In this document: positions 1-12,049 of the stretch, in pieces
How positions within the stretch are numbered: position 1 is the stretch's first letter
How the letters are laid out: every line of letters starts with the position of its first letter
Source: Thunnus maccoyii
Lineage: Eukaryota; Chordata; Actinopteri; Scombriformes; Scombridae
Reading direction: 5' to 3'
NCBI RefSeq assembly: GCF_910596095.1
Contig: NC_056535.1
Span: forward strand, 30,069,505 to 30,133,504
Length of the DNA: 64,000 bases
Made by a program: the position numbers and the translations under genes
The notes under the pieces: model-generated
Seen by the model: the letters and a program-made list of their open reading frames with translations, nothing else
Database searches by the model: none
Told to the model about the DNA's origin: nothing

Positions 1-1027
1 GGAAGTGAGAGATCAATTAAATCCTTGTGTGTTTAGCAGAGAGATCGGTCCAGGCTGTAATTAGCCTGGATTAGCATAAATATTGCAGGCAGGGATAAAC
101 TGCTGGCCTTCAACCAAGCGAAGAAAATTACAAACAAACAGCTCCAAAACCTTCTTGTTGACATGTTATATTTTGTCAGCAGTACATCTAAGATTCATCT
201 GGGTCTCATCAGGAAAGTGGTCAAAACATCTGAGATTCTTTCGACCCAGCTGTTCAGTAAATAGCTTGAATAAGTGGACTATCTTCTTTTGTTTTCTACA
301 TGCGTTAAATACAAACTTACATCATGTAACTGAGACTTTAATGAAGCTTAGAGTCCAGTAAGCCAACTCAGGAGGAAAGGATTATTATGTAAATACAGAA
401 TATGTACGGCTTTGATATTTGGCGGGGCTTTGAGGGAAGTGACTTCCACAAGAAACCACAATGATACTATCTTATCCCCCGAGGGGAGGGTAGACTCAGA
501 GCCTACAGGTGGAGGTGGGGCTTTTGAAATATTACATGAACTGTGAACTCGGCTTACAGTCCAGGGTCATGCTTTAAAAAATCTTCTTTACTGAGTTATT
601 TGGCTAAAACTTTAACTTCCGGTAGAGCACAGAGTGATTGCGGTTTACACTCAGATAGATATCCTGTTTTTATTTAACTGCATCCTGTTGATAACCTCCT
701 CAAGCAAAATTGACCATTTTGCCTGATAAAGGGGTATTACGTAACTGGTGGCCATTAGGTATTACAGCAAACTTCCTTGGCAGAGTAACTCTGATCAACA
801 AATTCCTAGACTATAAAAGTCAGAAAATGGTAAAAAAAAAAATGTAAAAATGGTGAAATAGTGAAATGTATTGTGTTGTATGACCTACAGTCTAAAATAG
901 ATATTCAACATATTCAATTTGCATTTATAAAACAGAGAAAAGCTGCATTTGAGAAGCTGGAACCAGAGAAATATTGGCATTTTTGCGTAATAAATGAGTG
1001 ATGTTGATTATCTTCCCGCTCTCTCAG
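1..1027 (+). other. Last intron (3' part) of the OSGIN-family gene
   Basis: No coding exon is recognisable here. The stretch ends in a pyrimidine-rich CTCTCAG acceptor (1021-1027) directly before the in-frame OSGIN exon. Bases about 905-1000 resemble an internal piece of the widespread fish MITE that is complete at 2525-2859 (shared wording GAGAAGCTGGAACCAG and GGCATTTTTGC), so a transposon fragment lies next to the acceptor. The rest is plain AT-rich intron with short A runs. Confidence 0.7.
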
Positions 1028-1648
1028 GTTCACCAGATGATGACTCAGCAGCAGCACCGAGCAGATCCTCCACCGCAGGGCCATGCTCAGAACCTCCATC
1101 ACCACTCCACCCTTTCCACTCCTTCCTCCCTCTCTCCACCCTCGTCCTCCCCGTCCTCTTCCTCCTCATCCTACCCGGGTTACCTCAGCTTCCCTCGCCA
1201 CAGGGTGGTGGCGTTCCGCCCCGACCGGAAGTGCGTCCTGGAGTCAGACTCCGGCCAGCGGACGGTGGTCCAGGTCTCCAAGGCTCTGGTTCTGATCGGC
1301 GCCCACCCTAACCTTTCCTTCCTGGCCGACAACGGGCGTCTACTGGGCGTCAAACCGAGGGAGCCGATCACGTGCCGAAGGAACCCGATTGAAGTGGACC
1401 CGTTTACAAACAAGGTGGTTGCGGCAGACGGGCCGGGCATGTACGCCATGGGGCCGTTAGTCGGCGAGAACTTTGTCAGGTTCCTGAAGGGCGGAGCTCT
1501 GGCTATCGCTAGTGACCTCGCCAAGAGGCAAAGGGAGGGAGAAGGAAAAGGAGAGGAGGACATCACTACAGACAGATTAATGGACAGATGGGTGGACAAA
1601 CAGGTGAACACACAGGCAGAAGCAGATGTTTGCGTTCTGAGTTTGTAG
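1028..1648 (+). CDS. osgin2: OSGIN-family (oxidative stress-induced growth inhibitor) last coding exon, partial gene
   Basis: This is the C-terminal 206 codons of an OSGIN protein, an FAD/NAD(P)-binding monooxygenase-like family linked to oxidative stress and growth restraint. The exon opens in phase 0 after the CTCTCAG acceptor and ends at TAG 1646-1648. Family hallmarks are visible: FRPDRKCVLES, KALVLIGAHPNLSFL, CRRNPIEVDPFT, and MGPLVGENFVRFLKGGALA near the end. An Ser/Pro-rich and His-containing low-complexity stretch (about residues 15-50 of the exon) precedes the conserved block and probably forms a loop. The C-terminus after LAKRQ is a hydrophilic Glu/Gly-rich extension that I do not recognise. 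FVRFLKGGALA resembles OSGIN2 more than OSGIN1 as I recall them, and the mtss1 neighbour fits OSGIN2, but the paralogue choice is inference. Earlier exons lie left of the window. Confidence 0.85.
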   Translation, partial: VHQMMTQQQHRADPPPQGHAQNLHHHSTLSTPSSLSPPSSSPSSSSSSYPGYLSFPRHRVVAFRPDRKCVLESDSGQRTVVQVSKALVLIGAHPNLSFLADNGRLLGVKPREPITCRRNPIEVDPFTNKVVAADGPGMYAMGPLVGENFVRFLKGGALAIASDLAKRQREGEGKGEEDITTDRLMDRWVDKQVNTQAEADVCVLSL

Positions 1649-2524
1649 CAGGTTTCCTGGGACTGGAGAGTTGAGTGGACTGAAGCAGACAGACACGGAT
1701 TGAGACGAAAAACAAGAAACTGGGCTCAACTTTAAATCCTGGATACTGGAACAGCTGCAAACATACACTATAGGTCATGTTTTCCAGAAATCAAAAGAGT
1801 AGAGAAATTGAAGAAGCAACGAGTGGACTCCACGACTGAACTTGCACTGGTTTGGGTTTGATATCTTACTAGATCTACTGTAGATCTTCAGCCCTGAGGC
1901 ACTCTGGAGGCTAAGAGGAGACGACAGACATGCTGGAAAGATCCTGCTGGAGATGGAGGGAAAAAAAACGAGAATGAGACAAATGTAGCGGAGAAGAGAC
2001 AGATGGTGCGTTTTGGTTTGTCCCCGTCAAATTATAAAGCTAGAAATCTACACACCAGGAAGTTGTTCTGGAAGGACTGGGAAGGCGTCCACTGTGACTT
2101 TATGGGTCAGGATATTTCACATAGAGCCTGATGATACTTGATTTTTTATGTTGATAATGGAGGATTGTAAAAAAAAAAAATCTGATAGCAGCCTATAATT
2201 CATTTTTTAAATTAAAAAACAAACATTTTTGATAATAGTATCACTGAAATTTGGTTGAGACCAAGATATGTACTGAAAAAAAGATAAACAGTGCCCCCTG
2301 GTGGTACAAAATGTATCTGGCAAACATATTGTATTATATGTATGTATATTTCTGTACCGCAATATCCCACATCACACATATGAATGATGTGTATCTAAAA
2401 GGCTGAAACCACCCATTCGTGGCAAATATTATACTGTAAATCCATTTTACTTTAAAATGACTGCTTAACATGTTCAGGCTTCTGTAAACAAACAAGCGAG
2501 TTTATGCCTGGCTTCCATTATTTT
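1649..2524 (+). other. Probable 3' UTR / 3' flank of the OSGIN gene
   Basis: There is no open frame of interest. The sequence after the stop is non-repetitive, then AT-rich. The polyadenylation site cannot be fixed: the nearest canonical AATAAA hexamers downstream are at about 3046-3051 and 3612-3617, with more after 5.8 kb. If the 3612 signal is used, the MITE at 2525-2859 lies inside the 3' UTR. Confidence 0.45.
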
Positions 2525-2859
2525 AGTGCTGCGATAATTATTTTCATTATCGATTAATCTGCCGATTATTTTCTCAATTAACGGACGAATCGTTTTGTCT
2601 ATAAAATGTCAGAAACTGAGAAATGAAGTCAAAGGTGACGTCTTAAAATGTCACCAACAGTCCAAAAACCCCAAAATATTCAGTTTATTGTCATAACCGA
2701 CAAAGAAAAGCATCAAATCATCACATTTAAGAAACTGAAACCAGCAATATTTTGTTTTATTTTGCTTGTAAAAATGACTAAAATGATTATTTCATTATCA
2801 AAGTGGTTGCAGATTAATTTTCCGTCGATCGGATCAATTAAGTAATCGTTGCAGCTCTG
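2525..2859 (+). mobile_element. MITE of the GCTGCAAC...GTTGCAGC family (full-length copy)
   Basis: This roughly 335-bp element starts GTGCTGCGATAATTATTTTC and ends AATCGTTGCAGCTCTGC, giving short inverted termini. Its body contains the wording typical of this very common fish repeat (TCTATAAAATGTCAGAAA, GGTGACGTCTT, CAACAGTCCAAAA, ATATTCAGTTTA). Related copies occur at 4938-5205, 8745-8935, 51812-52140, 57968-58160, 58273-58622 and 62210-62456. It has no coding capacity, so it is a non-autonomous DNA transposon. I cannot assign the superfamily with certainty. Confidence 0.8.
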
Positions 2860-3402
2860 CATTATTTGTGGATTTTTATTGAACATGTGATAGATTTGCC
2901 GATGACCAGTCTTTATGAGTTGACGAGGACTGACACAAACAAAGACGGAGAGGGTGATGTGGAAAATACAGGAAAGAAGAGATGCAGAGAGAGAGAGAAG
3001 AATTAGATGGAGGGAAACAGAAATGAAGAGAAGAATGAAAGAAGTAATAAAAGAGGAGAGAAAAACACAGAGCGAGGAGATCTTTACAGCAGCAGTTCTG
3101 GTTCTTCATCACTCAGAGAACATTTCTCACCACAATAACTTTATATATATATATATATATATGACCAAAACGGCACCTCGCTCTTTTTACCGACGTACGA
3201 CAGGGATAATTAACATGTTTCTGTAATTATAAATTCATTTTGAGTGGTCTTTTGCAACACTACACTGTCGGAGCTGATGTTTCACTAAAACAAACTGCTT
3301 ACAAGTTAATTTCTGCTTCTTTCTTTATATTATTTTCTATTTATGTTTTTTTATATTATGGGTTTGCAGTTTTGTGAATCTGTGGTGCTGTATTTTTCTG
3401 TT

Positions 3403-3434
<32 letters not shown>

Positions 3435-4937
3435 GTCATGTAACAGACAACTGTACCTACCTGAGATCTTTGTAAATCTTTGATGATGATTATGAAAAGA
3501 TTTTTATACTTTCCAAAACAAAAGAGAAAAAAAATTCCTCATCCTGAAAAATGTTTAATTTGCAGTTGTTGTAACTTCAGAGTTTGGCTTCACTGTGAAC
3601 AATAACATCATAATAAAGGGGTTTTCAAAGTCTGAGACTGTGATCTTCCCCTCAGTCAAAGCCGCCTCCTTAGTTTACTTGCTAAGTGTTACTCAATTGC
3701 TGGATGCCTATTGGATCATGTTGCTGTTTGACATCAGACTACACCAAATACATAAAAAAAAAAGGTTTGTCTGAAGGCATTTATTAGTTTGTTGACTCTG
3801 GAAAAGCGAGAAAAACAGTAAAATTCCCCAAAACTTCTGTATCTGAACTATCTCTTTAACCAAATCACACACATTTAGGCCATTCTGTGTGATCTCCTTT
3901 TGATAACTAATGTAATATTTTCTCCACTTTCATTGGCTGAGCCTTTGAAAGCCTCTATAATAATATACTGAAAGCACTAGCCTGATTTGCATTGGTGTAG
4001 TAATACTAATGAATGTTATTTCCTCATGAATCTTCTGTAAGTTCTGTGTTGAGAAGAAGTAGTCACATGAGAATAATATGACGCTGTGCAAACTGAAATC
4101 GTGTCGATTTCAGCTGTAATATATATATTTTTAGGGTCATTTTAAGTTTTTCTGCTACTTCAAGATGCACTTTTTTTAAAAAAAAAAAACTATTCTCACC
4201 ACTAACTTAAAGTTCTGATTTAATTAATCAGAATTTTGGAAGTAATTCATTGATTATTACTGTTGAATATTAGTCCCAATGTAAACATGGTTTAATGTAT
4301 CTCTTATCTTCATTATGTTTTATACAAGCTGTAAATATTCAGTTACATTGCAGGATCAGCTGATAATACACTTATCTTTCATCTTTGATCTTCAGTCTAA
4401 CAAAAAGCTCAAAAGTAGGTGAAACAAATATTTTTGCATTTGTCCAAGCAAACAATTTGAATATTATGCATTAAAAAACATCTATTTTTTAAAAACTAAA
4501 GTTTACTGCGGCTGTTGATGCACATCAAGGCTTAATTGGGGTTAAATAGCAAAATGCTGAAGATGTTCCTTTTAGTTTCCCTGAAAACACTGACCCCTGT
4601 AAGAGAAAAAGCTAAAATCACTCTATAAATAGTTTTACCTTCAGCCTGCTAATAGTGAAGAGAATATTTTATGACGACGAGGAATCTAATTGAAGAAATT
4701 AGCTGAGAAAACTTAACCAAGACAAGGAAAATGATTCACATTTTTTAAATGAATGACAAGTAACCTTGGTTATTTCTACATACTGTATTATTACAGCTTC
4801 TAGATTATGTCACAAGAATAGTTTCATGTTTTAAAAAAGCTCAGTAGTTTCCTGAAGCAGTCGGACACTGTAGTTATTAATAAAGTAAATGTTGCGTTTG
4901 TAAGGGACTGTTTTCAGCAGTGGATTAACGCACATCT
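2860..4937. other. Repeat-poor 3' flank of OSGIN with simple repeats
   Basis: No gene is recognised. About 2969-3081 is a polypurine (G/A-rich) tract; 3141-3163 is a (TA)n microsatellite; about 3411-3434 is a T run. AATAAA signals at about 3046 and 3612 could end the OSGIN transcript. The rest is AT-rich DNA without long open frames. Confidence 0.6.
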
Positions 4938-5205
4938 CAGTATTTCCAGCAATTATTTTTTTATCATTGATAAATTCACTGATCATCTCAACTAATCAAT
5001 TAATTGTTTGGTCTGTAATATACCACAAAATAGTTCCCAGACCACAAGCTGACAACTTCATAGAAGTCAGAAATCTAATGACATTCAGATTACTATCATA
5101 GAAGACGAAGAAAACCAGCAAATAATCAAAAAAAAGACTAAAATAAATCAGTTAATTTATTAATTGACTGATCGTTTCAGTTTAACTACAGACAGAGCTG
5201 TAGAT
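4938..5205. mobile_element. Degraded MITE copy (GCTGCAAC family)
   Basis: Wording such as CTAATCAATTAATTGTTTGGTCTG, cut here to its core TTAATTGTTTGGTCTG, plus AGATTACTATCATA and GAAAACCAGCAAAT, aligns in order with the full copy at 2525-2859. Both ends are eroded. Confidence 0.55.
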
Positions 5206-7020
5206 TTGATTAGTTGAAGAGATCAAAATAGAAAATCACCATTTAAAAAAAAAAACATCCTACATACTGGTTTTATTTACGGGTTGATTCATTCAGTCTG
5301 AGGCCTTCGCTGGACGACGATGTTAATTCTGTCTTTTCAGATTCGACCTGATGACACCTTGTAGCTTCTTGCCGATAAGAGAGCCAGCAGTGCCTTAAGA
5401 CACATTATTCACAGCAGTATATATTGTTTCAGAGCAGAACATACATCTGAATCTCTTTTGTTATGCAGTAAAAAAATCATGTCTACTCTTTTTTTTTTTT
5501 TAAACACCATTTGTATGTAGATGTTTTTGTCTTGTTTGTACGAACGAGGTGATTTAAAATATATCCAAATAAGTTTCCATCTGTATTGACAGTAAAATCT
5601 ATGTTTTCCATATTTGTCTGTGGGTTTCTATTAAAAAAGGAGTTTTTCAGCAAATGTGTTTCGTGTCTCTCTGGACTGTTCGTTGTATGTTTTCTTATCA
5701 AATGGGGAAAAATTATTAAAGCTGTGAGTGGCTATTACTGAGATCTATAACCTTTTCACCCCCTGTAAAACTAATTTTAATGAACAATTTCTTCAATTTC
5801 TTCTCAGTGTTTCTCAAACCACTACTACTACTATTGTTGTTATTAATAGATTTGAAATAAAATGTGCAAAACTAAAAAAAAAAACAAAAAAAACTATTCT
5901 AAAGTTCATGAGCTGCAGATTAATCAACCCTCATGGTGAACGTGGACACCTCAACACAACCGAAAATTTGAACAGATAAAATACCCGTGTCAGATGTCAC
6001 ATATCCATAAAAGGTGTCTGATGAATGCACAGCAAACACTAGGCGCTGGTTATGGCACTGATATTGAAGATAACCGCATACATAAGCTTCAATGATTTTA
6101 TAGTATCAAAGATTTTTACAACCATGCATGTTCTCCTGAACTTGCCTTGAAAAGAGCCAAAGAAAGAGTGTAGCTGAAATGTTGGTGATTCAATAAAAAC
6201 CGTTGAGTGTGAATCATCTTCGCTTCTACATATGACAACTGTGGCTCAGCACTTATATTTAGAGACTGACTGAAGCCTCCATGCCAAATGGCACAGCAAA
6301 CTACAGTGTATTAATATTATTAACATTATATTCATAAAACGCCAGATTTTATCTGTAATGATGCAATAATTTGGTTTGTGCAAAGGCACAAAATCCTGCA
6401 AAATCCTGCATGATATCATGGAAAACTACGTTTATAGCTCACTGGCATATCATATGGGTCTGAACTCATGAGGGAGAATATGATCTAATTCAGTTTGGAA
6501 AAAGATCAGATTCTTAAAAAGTCTTGAAACACAAGTTAACACACAAAAAACTCTCAATCAAATGAAATCACCTACCTAACTGGGTGAGAATTTAGCCTCC
6601 TGTTATACTCAATTTGTGCATCTTTGGCACCAAAATTTGTATTTTACATGCAAACAGCTACAAGGTTAATTGACTTGCTGTTAAAAAGCATTCAAATTAA
6701 AGCTATAAAGCATTAAGTATAGTATACAGATACAGTATTAAAGGAGATAACAGACTTAGAACCACTTTTACAAGCAGAGATCCACTTCAATGACCTTTGA
6801 ACAGATGTTAACTCTGCTTCTGTTACTGATAAGCGGTGGAACCAGCAGATAAAAGAGGTCAAATACTCAATAAAATATTGATTAAATAAACTAACAGTAT
6901 CCAGCAAATAAGAGGTAAACTCACGGTTTTGAATGAAAGTATGGTTTGGTTTGTTAGTTTTTTTGTGGATTAACTACAGCGACCTGTAATGCTACCACGT
7001 CAAAATCCACTGAACATTAG
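5206..7020. other. Intergenic DNA without recognised genes
   Basis: Only short random open frames were seen. Candidate polyadenylation hexamers occur near 5711, 5855 and 6190, none tied to a known transcript. No further repeats were recognised with confidence. Confidence 0.5.
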
Positions 7021-7580
7021 AGGACTGGTTCTCAATTTTTCAAGTCTGTCTTAAAACAACAGTCAGGAGCCCAAATGAACATTGAAATAGGTTTTTCTTG
7101 CCATAATCGTTCTTCCTGTTCACACCCATCCTAAAATGCTTACAATGTAAGTGATGGGGGCCAAAATCCACAGTGAAGTTAATATGAAGCTTCAGCCGTC
7201 CAAATTAGTCAAACCAAGGTTTTTAGTGCCAAATCCCCTCTTTTTGTAACTATCCTTTTACTGCAGCTGAACAGGAAAACATTGTCCATCGAGACACAAA
7301 GAGGGATTTTTTGACTAAAAAGACTGTAAATGTGTAAATATCCACTTCATTTGATTAACTCAGACGGCTAAAGTCTTCTATTGAGTTCAGATAAACTTTT
7401 AGATATATTTTTGCGCAAAATGAGGGCTGTTGATTTTGTCACTCACGTTGTAAGGGCAATTAGAGGTGATCTTCTAATGATCAGTATGAACAGGAGGAAT
7501 GATTACAGCAAGGAAAACCTGTTTCAATGTTCATTTGGGCATCTGAATATTGTTTTAAGAATGTTTTCTCAACATTATCA
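7021..7580. mobile_element. Palindromic foldback element, copy 1
   Basis: The left end CTCAATTTTTCAAGTCTGTC and the right part (TGATTACAGCAAGGAAAACC, then TTCATTTGGGCATCTGAATA) are imperfect reverse complements of each other. The two halves mirror through the whole element with a centre near 7270. Homologous copies lie at 14354-14886, 23919-24902, 50783-51247 and 56608-57185. A 146-codon open frame in its right half and beyond is a by-product and looks like no protein. Confidence 0.7.
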
Positions 7581-8744
7581 CGACTATAGCTTTCTATCAT
7601 ACCCCCGCGCCAGTGGTGTTTTAACTGTGTCCCAGAGAAAGCAGCAGTTTTATTACATTTGCTCCCCACAACACCACATCCAGGCTACTGTACCTCAACA
7701 ACTCCTTCTGTCTGTACGGTGTGTTCACTGTATGCAGGAAAACAAAGTTACGAGACCATGCAAATGTGTGTCATACAAATCAGTTCAAGAACGAGGTCGA
7801 ACACCAACAAGCATCAACTGAAGCTCGACTCCTGCAGGATCAAGTAGTAAACCAGAAGTGTGTTATCAGTTCTGTCAAAGGAAGACAGCCAGATGGTAAC
7901 GCACTGTATACACACTTACACACCTATATGTTAATGTATACAGTCATATACAATACACACGTACACATGTACACTGTTTTTATCCAGATTCTGTTTAATC
8001 AATTCATTTGTTTGATAGTTTGAATCTAGACTAGACACCCTATGTACTGTATGTAACAATGTTTATCTGTATAGTCCCTGTTAAATAAACAAATACAACA
8101 CAAAGGAAGACTTTATTTCTAAGGATATTCAAGCCAACTCCTCAAAAAAATTAACATTTATTGCAAGACTATTATATCTGATCACACTAATGACATATTT
8201 TGTCCATGCTGTTTTTTGAAAATATAATTTGTATCTTTTATTAGTTGTTGAAATTAACAGTAATAAAACAAAAAAGTGAGAGATATGGCACATACAAAGA
8301 TTATAGCATACAAAATAAAGATAGAGAAGAATAAAAGAGAAACAACAATGGCAGAAGGAAACAAAATATTAAACAAATTAAGCAATATAATTTGTATTTT
8401 AAAACACTGTAAGATTTTACCTGAAAAAGTTTGCAACACACATTGTTTAAATTACATTTATAGCCCTTTGAAATCAACCTACCAGTCAAAATGTTGCATA
8501 TACAGGTAATCATAATATGATTACAAGTAACATCAGTTATTTACAGCTGATTTTCTTATTCATAGTGACTTACAGTGAGAACAACAGCAGTCAAAGATTC
8601 AGTACTTTAATCCCCATCATTACAAAAAATCTAAGCCCAAAAATATTATATTAAGTTCTTACATACAAAGTAGATAAAACAATCAAGGCTGAGAACTGGG
8701 TGGATGACAGGGCTACAGTAAATATGCTGTAAAACAAAAACTGT
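7581..8744. other. Intergenic DNA without recognised genes
   Basis: AT-rich sequence with short spurious frames on both strands (for example around 8254-8513). No conserved protein or RNA gene was recognised. Confidence 0.5.
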
Positions 8745-8935
8745 AGAGCTGCAATTAGTCAATTAATTGATTGCCAAAAATTCTCTGGTTCCAGCTTCTC
8801 AAATGTGAATATTATTTGGTGTCTTTTGTTTAATTTGTGATCAAGTGATCAACATTTTTTAATCGATTAATCGAGAAAAAAATCGACAGATTAATGATGA
8901 ATGATGAAAATAATCATATAATTAGTTGCAGCCCT
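8745..8935. mobile_element. MITE copy (GCTGCAAC family), internally deleted
   Basis: It begins AGAGCTGCAATTAGTCAATT and ends ATAATTAGTTGCAGCCC, so both termini of the family are kept, but only about 190 bp remain. The inner TTCTCTGGTTCCAGCTTCTC is the reverse complement of the GAGAAGCTGGAACCAG word seen in other copies. Confidence 0.75.
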
Positions 8936-9224
8936 TTTTCTCTGTAGGTTTGTCAGTATAAGTAACCTCTTTCACGATACATAGTGATTTAATGCATGTT
9001 AATATAAAGATATTTATGAATACAATTTTAAGCTGATTAGCATTGTTTCACAGACCACTTCTGCCAGACAGTTTGTGATGCATCTCTGACTGTGTCCAGT
9101 GTCCCATTTAGATGTGGTCAGAAAAGTGCTTTGTTGTGCCCTTTAATAAAAATGGACACATCCAGATTTTACTTTCACATCACTGCAACAAAATAAGAAC
9201 TTCAACCCGACAGCGGCTTTCTCT

Positions 9225-10700
9225 TTAAGAAAGAACAATCAAAATCAGCACCATCATCATCACAATGAAGGGGATTATTTTCATCCATGGCATTTGAGTT
9301 ACAGAGACAGTCCTTGGTAATATCTTTATCGGGGCTCTATTTCCATTGCTGAAGTATGGGAACAGCTTGCCAGTGAAAGTGTGGTTGAAGGTGCATATCA
9401 GTGTGTTAGTGTCAAGATCAGAGAATGACAGTTTTCCTCTGTTCCAGTCCAGATGAACTCTGATCCTCTGCAGCTTCTTCTGCATTTTAAGATTAATGAC
9501 TTTATTTGTTGGGTATAATGCTGAGTATTCACAACCATCACAAAATTCAAAGCCAGAGAATTTTATTAGCCACAGTCCAGACTTTATGTCTTTCCTTCTA
9601 TGAGCAGACTCTGCTGCGACACCCAGTAACCAATATTCACTGTCTCCTACCTCAACATCCCAGCTGTGAGTCCCTGAGTTAAAGCCCTCAGAGCCCAGGA
9701 CACAGCGGTAGTAGTCGATCCTTTCTGGGTTTTTAGGAACCTTCCGTCTCCTTCCATATTTCACACTGGTCAGATCTTTAGACAAGCTGAGGTGTGGATG
9801 AGCAGTGTTTGGATCCAGAATCACAGGAGTGTAGGAGACCATGTCTTTTATTTTGTTCCAGGCGGGGAAGGTAAGGTTGCCCAGGTGTTTGGCCACATCT
9901 ATCAGAGCTCCTGAGACCAGCTCTGGATCATCCAGCAGGGGGTGCTGCTGGACTCTTTCCACTGCAGCCTTGTAGTTCCGCAGGAATGAGATGTCTTCAG
10001 CTCTCAGCTCCTCCTCTGTGGCTTTGATAGTGTCTGAAAGAGCAGCTATCTCTTTACTCAGATCGTCAATCTTCCGCCCCATAATTTTACTTTTTTGCTT
10101 TTCCTCCTTCCTCAGAGCAGTGATCCTGGCCTCCTCTTCCTCTTGTAGAACCTGACTAAGCTTCTTAAATTGCTCCTTAATCTGTCTCTCTGTGTCTGTT
10201 GCCTGGATCTTAATGTATTTTGCTGTTTGATCACAGTTTTCTTTAACGTCCTTGAACACCTTCAGTTTGTTTCGTATTGGCATCAGAGATTTCCGGATCT
10301 CCTCTTTGCGTTCCTGTGAAATTTCATCGACAGGTCTGAATCTGTGGTTGTTGTGTGCTTTTGAATCTCTGCAGACAACACACACTGGCTGCTGATGGTC
10401 CAGACAGAAGAGTTTGAGTCTCTCAAAGTGCAGACTGCAGAGATTCTCAGACCCTGCTGAAGCTCTCTGATCTCTCTCCAGTAAGAAGGCCTCACACAGG
10501 TTCTTTAATGCCAAGTTACGTGGTGGGCGTCTTGTTCTAGGTACTCTCCTACAAACTGGACATTCAAATTTTTCCTTCATCCACCACCATGTTCTTACGC
10601 AGTCTTTACAGAAGCTGTGGCTACATGACAGGACAACAGGATCTTCAAAGATGTCATGGCACACAGGACAGGAGAGATCCTCTTCTGGTCGGAAAGCCAT
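9225..10700 (-). CDS. TRIM E3 ubiquitin ligase, TRIM35/A33-like, with C-terminal hydrophobic anchor (TRIM gene 1)
   Basis: An intact 491-codon, single-exon TRIM protein with ATG at 10700-10698 and TAA at 9227-9225. RING (C3HC4) spans residues 11-50: C11/C14, C26, H28, C31/C34, C47/C50. B-box2 spans 88-119: C88, H91, C99, H102, C107, C110, H116, H119. A Glu/Lys-rich coiled coil covers about 125-245, PRY about 288-338, and SPRY about 340-465 (LDP, WDVEVGD and [12 protein letters not shown] motifs). It should transfer ubiquitin, with SPRY choosing the target. Unlike its five plus-strand relatives it lacks an acidic tail and ends in 17 uninterrupted hydrophobic residues (475-491), which looks like a tail anchor for an internal membrane. 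It is the most diverged member and the only one on the minus strand. The leader-intron acceptor of its relatives (TTTTCAG) reads TTTTCAT here, so splicing of its 5' UTR differs or is absent. Confidence 0.93.
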   Translation of the reverse strand: MAFRPEEDLSCPVCHDIFEDPVVLSCSHSFCKDCVRTWWWMKEKFECPVCRRVPRTRRPPRNLALKNLCEAFLLERDQRASAGSENLCSLHFERLKLFCLDHQQPVCVVCRDSKAHNNHRFRPVDEISQERKEEIRKSLMPIRNKLKVFKDVKENCDQTAKYIKIQATDTERQIKEQFKKLSQVLQEEEEARITALRKEEKQKSKIMGRKIDDLSKEIAALSDTIKATEEELRAEDISFLRNYKAAVERVQQHPLLDDPELVSGALIDVAKHLGNLTFPAWNKIKDMVSYTPVILDPNTAHPHLSLSKDLTSVKYGRRRKVPKNPERIDYYRCVLGSEGFNSGTHSWDVEVGDSEYWLLGVAAESAHRRKDIKSGLWLIKFSGFEFCDGCEYSALYPTNKVINLKMQKKLQRIRVHLDWNRGKLSFSDLDTNTLICTFNHTFTGKLFPYFSNGNRAPIKILPRTVSVTQMPWMKIIPFIVMMMVLILIVLS

Positions 10701-11000
10701 TTTCTCTCAGAGGAAAGATGAAAACACACTAGGCTCTCAAACAGGAAAACAGTCAGTTTGGTCAAAATTACTTTCCCTTGTAGCCGATCTTGGAAGTTAA
10801 TTCAGTGTTTGGAGCTGCAGCATGTTAAAGCAGTATTCTTGTCCTCTGCAGTAAGGTTAGGTCCGATATTCACTGTCCTTGCTCAGTGAAAGTTATGGGT
10901 TTCGTGAATCATGTGTCAGTGTGTGTCTGCTGTTAAAGAATGCATAAATTCTGTTTCCTGGTTCATCTAAGGTGATTCAGATAACAAGTGGAGCTTGTCA
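10701..11000 (-). promoter_or_regulatory. Promoter/5' flank of TRIM gene 1, with eroded ISRE
   Basis: On the minus strand this flank aligns in pieces with the leader blocks of the other TRIM genes. CTGCAGCT followed by CACTGAA matches the end of the shared leader exon, and CCAGGAAACAGAA (around 10950-10964) matches the ISRE position. The second half-site has decayed (GAAACAGAATT instead of GAAACAGAAACT) and the shared donor GAAG/GTGAG is replaced by GAATTAAC. An interferon response is therefore less certain for this gene than for the others. Confidence 0.45.
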
Positions 11001-11484
11001 CTTGGTTCAAACATTAACTATAATACACCTGGAGCAAAGGTCAGTCAAATACAGACTGATCCTGGATCCAATTGCCAGTCAGTTGACTTAGCTGTAGAGA
11101 CACGTCCTCATACTGAACCGTCAATCTTTCAAACATTTCTGCGGGTTTAACTTAAACCTAAGATACATGACACATAATGCATATTTATATTACTAAATAA
11201 AACAAATATTTTTAATTTATTTATTCATTTGTTTTTTGGAGGCAACATTAACATTGCTAAGATGTCAGAAAAGATATAATCATTTGTTAAGTAGTGTTGG
11301 GGCACCTCTCGGTTTACAGAAATGGTTTAACCTGATTGCTCAACAGCCAAAGGCAAATAGCCAGTTCAAAAAGGTAGTGACCAAGTGTCAACGTGTTGTC
11401 AACGTTGTTTGCGCGTTGTTAACATGTGAAAATTGGGCACACAAACAACACGTTAAGGTTGCAATAAATGACATTCAGCCCCAC
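11001..11484. other. Intergenic DNA upstream of TRIM gene 1
   Basis: No gene was recognised. The stretch is unique-looking and AT-rich, with a small GTTG/CAAC-rich patch near 11390-11420. Confidence 0.45.
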
Positions 11485-11850
11485 TAAAGGTCAGCAAACA
11501 ACTATTTGCTATGTAAAGATATGGTGGAGTAATAGCATCCTGAGCAGAGAGTGAAGTCACATGTCCGTTTCCAACATGGCGGCTGTGTCAGCTAAACAGT
11601 AAACTAAAATATGTTTCTGAAAACATTTGAGGCGAGAAATAGGTAATGCAGTAACAGAATCTTGATCCATATTTGATCAGCACTGCTTAGTTTGACGGTT
11701 TGATCTGAGTTTCGTGAGTTGTCAGTTCCAGGGGCCGCTTTTCCCCCCAACTTTATTGAATAAACGACACGCACATTAGTTTTGGTCTGAGATACTGGTG
11801 CTAGTGCGACATCTAGTGGGGCTCATTGTCATATATCGCACCTTTAACAA
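11485..11850. mobile_element. MITE-like repeat ending in GCACCTTTAA
   Basis: It has a CTAAAGGTCAGCAAAC-type start and a GCGACATCTAGTGGGGCTC ... ATATCGCACCTTTAA end, which is the usual tail of a common fish non-autonomous element; start and end approach an inverted TTAAAGG/CCTTTAA pair. It has no coding capacity, and the left boundary is approximate. Confidence 0.5.
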
Positions 11851-12049
11851 CATGCTTATTATTTTTTTAAACATACTTTTTACTTTTTTAGCCTATCTTT
11901 CAGAGATATTTTTATTTACTGTTATTTTAATTAATGTTTCCTGTGGAAATTACGTTGCTACGTCTTGAAACGCCAATACCACCTTGAGTACTTCCTGATA
12001 CAACAGTAGATTTTACATTACTAGAAAATAAGAGCAAAGATCAGAAATT

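Noticed and set aside
1180-1611. 143-codon minus-strand frame opposite the OSGIN exon
   Set aside because: It is a shadow of the conserved OSGIN coding frame in GC-rich exon sequence.
7381-7821. 146-codon plus-strand frame
   Set aside because: Its first part is the right arm of a foldback element and the rest has no recognisable protein character. It is likely chance.
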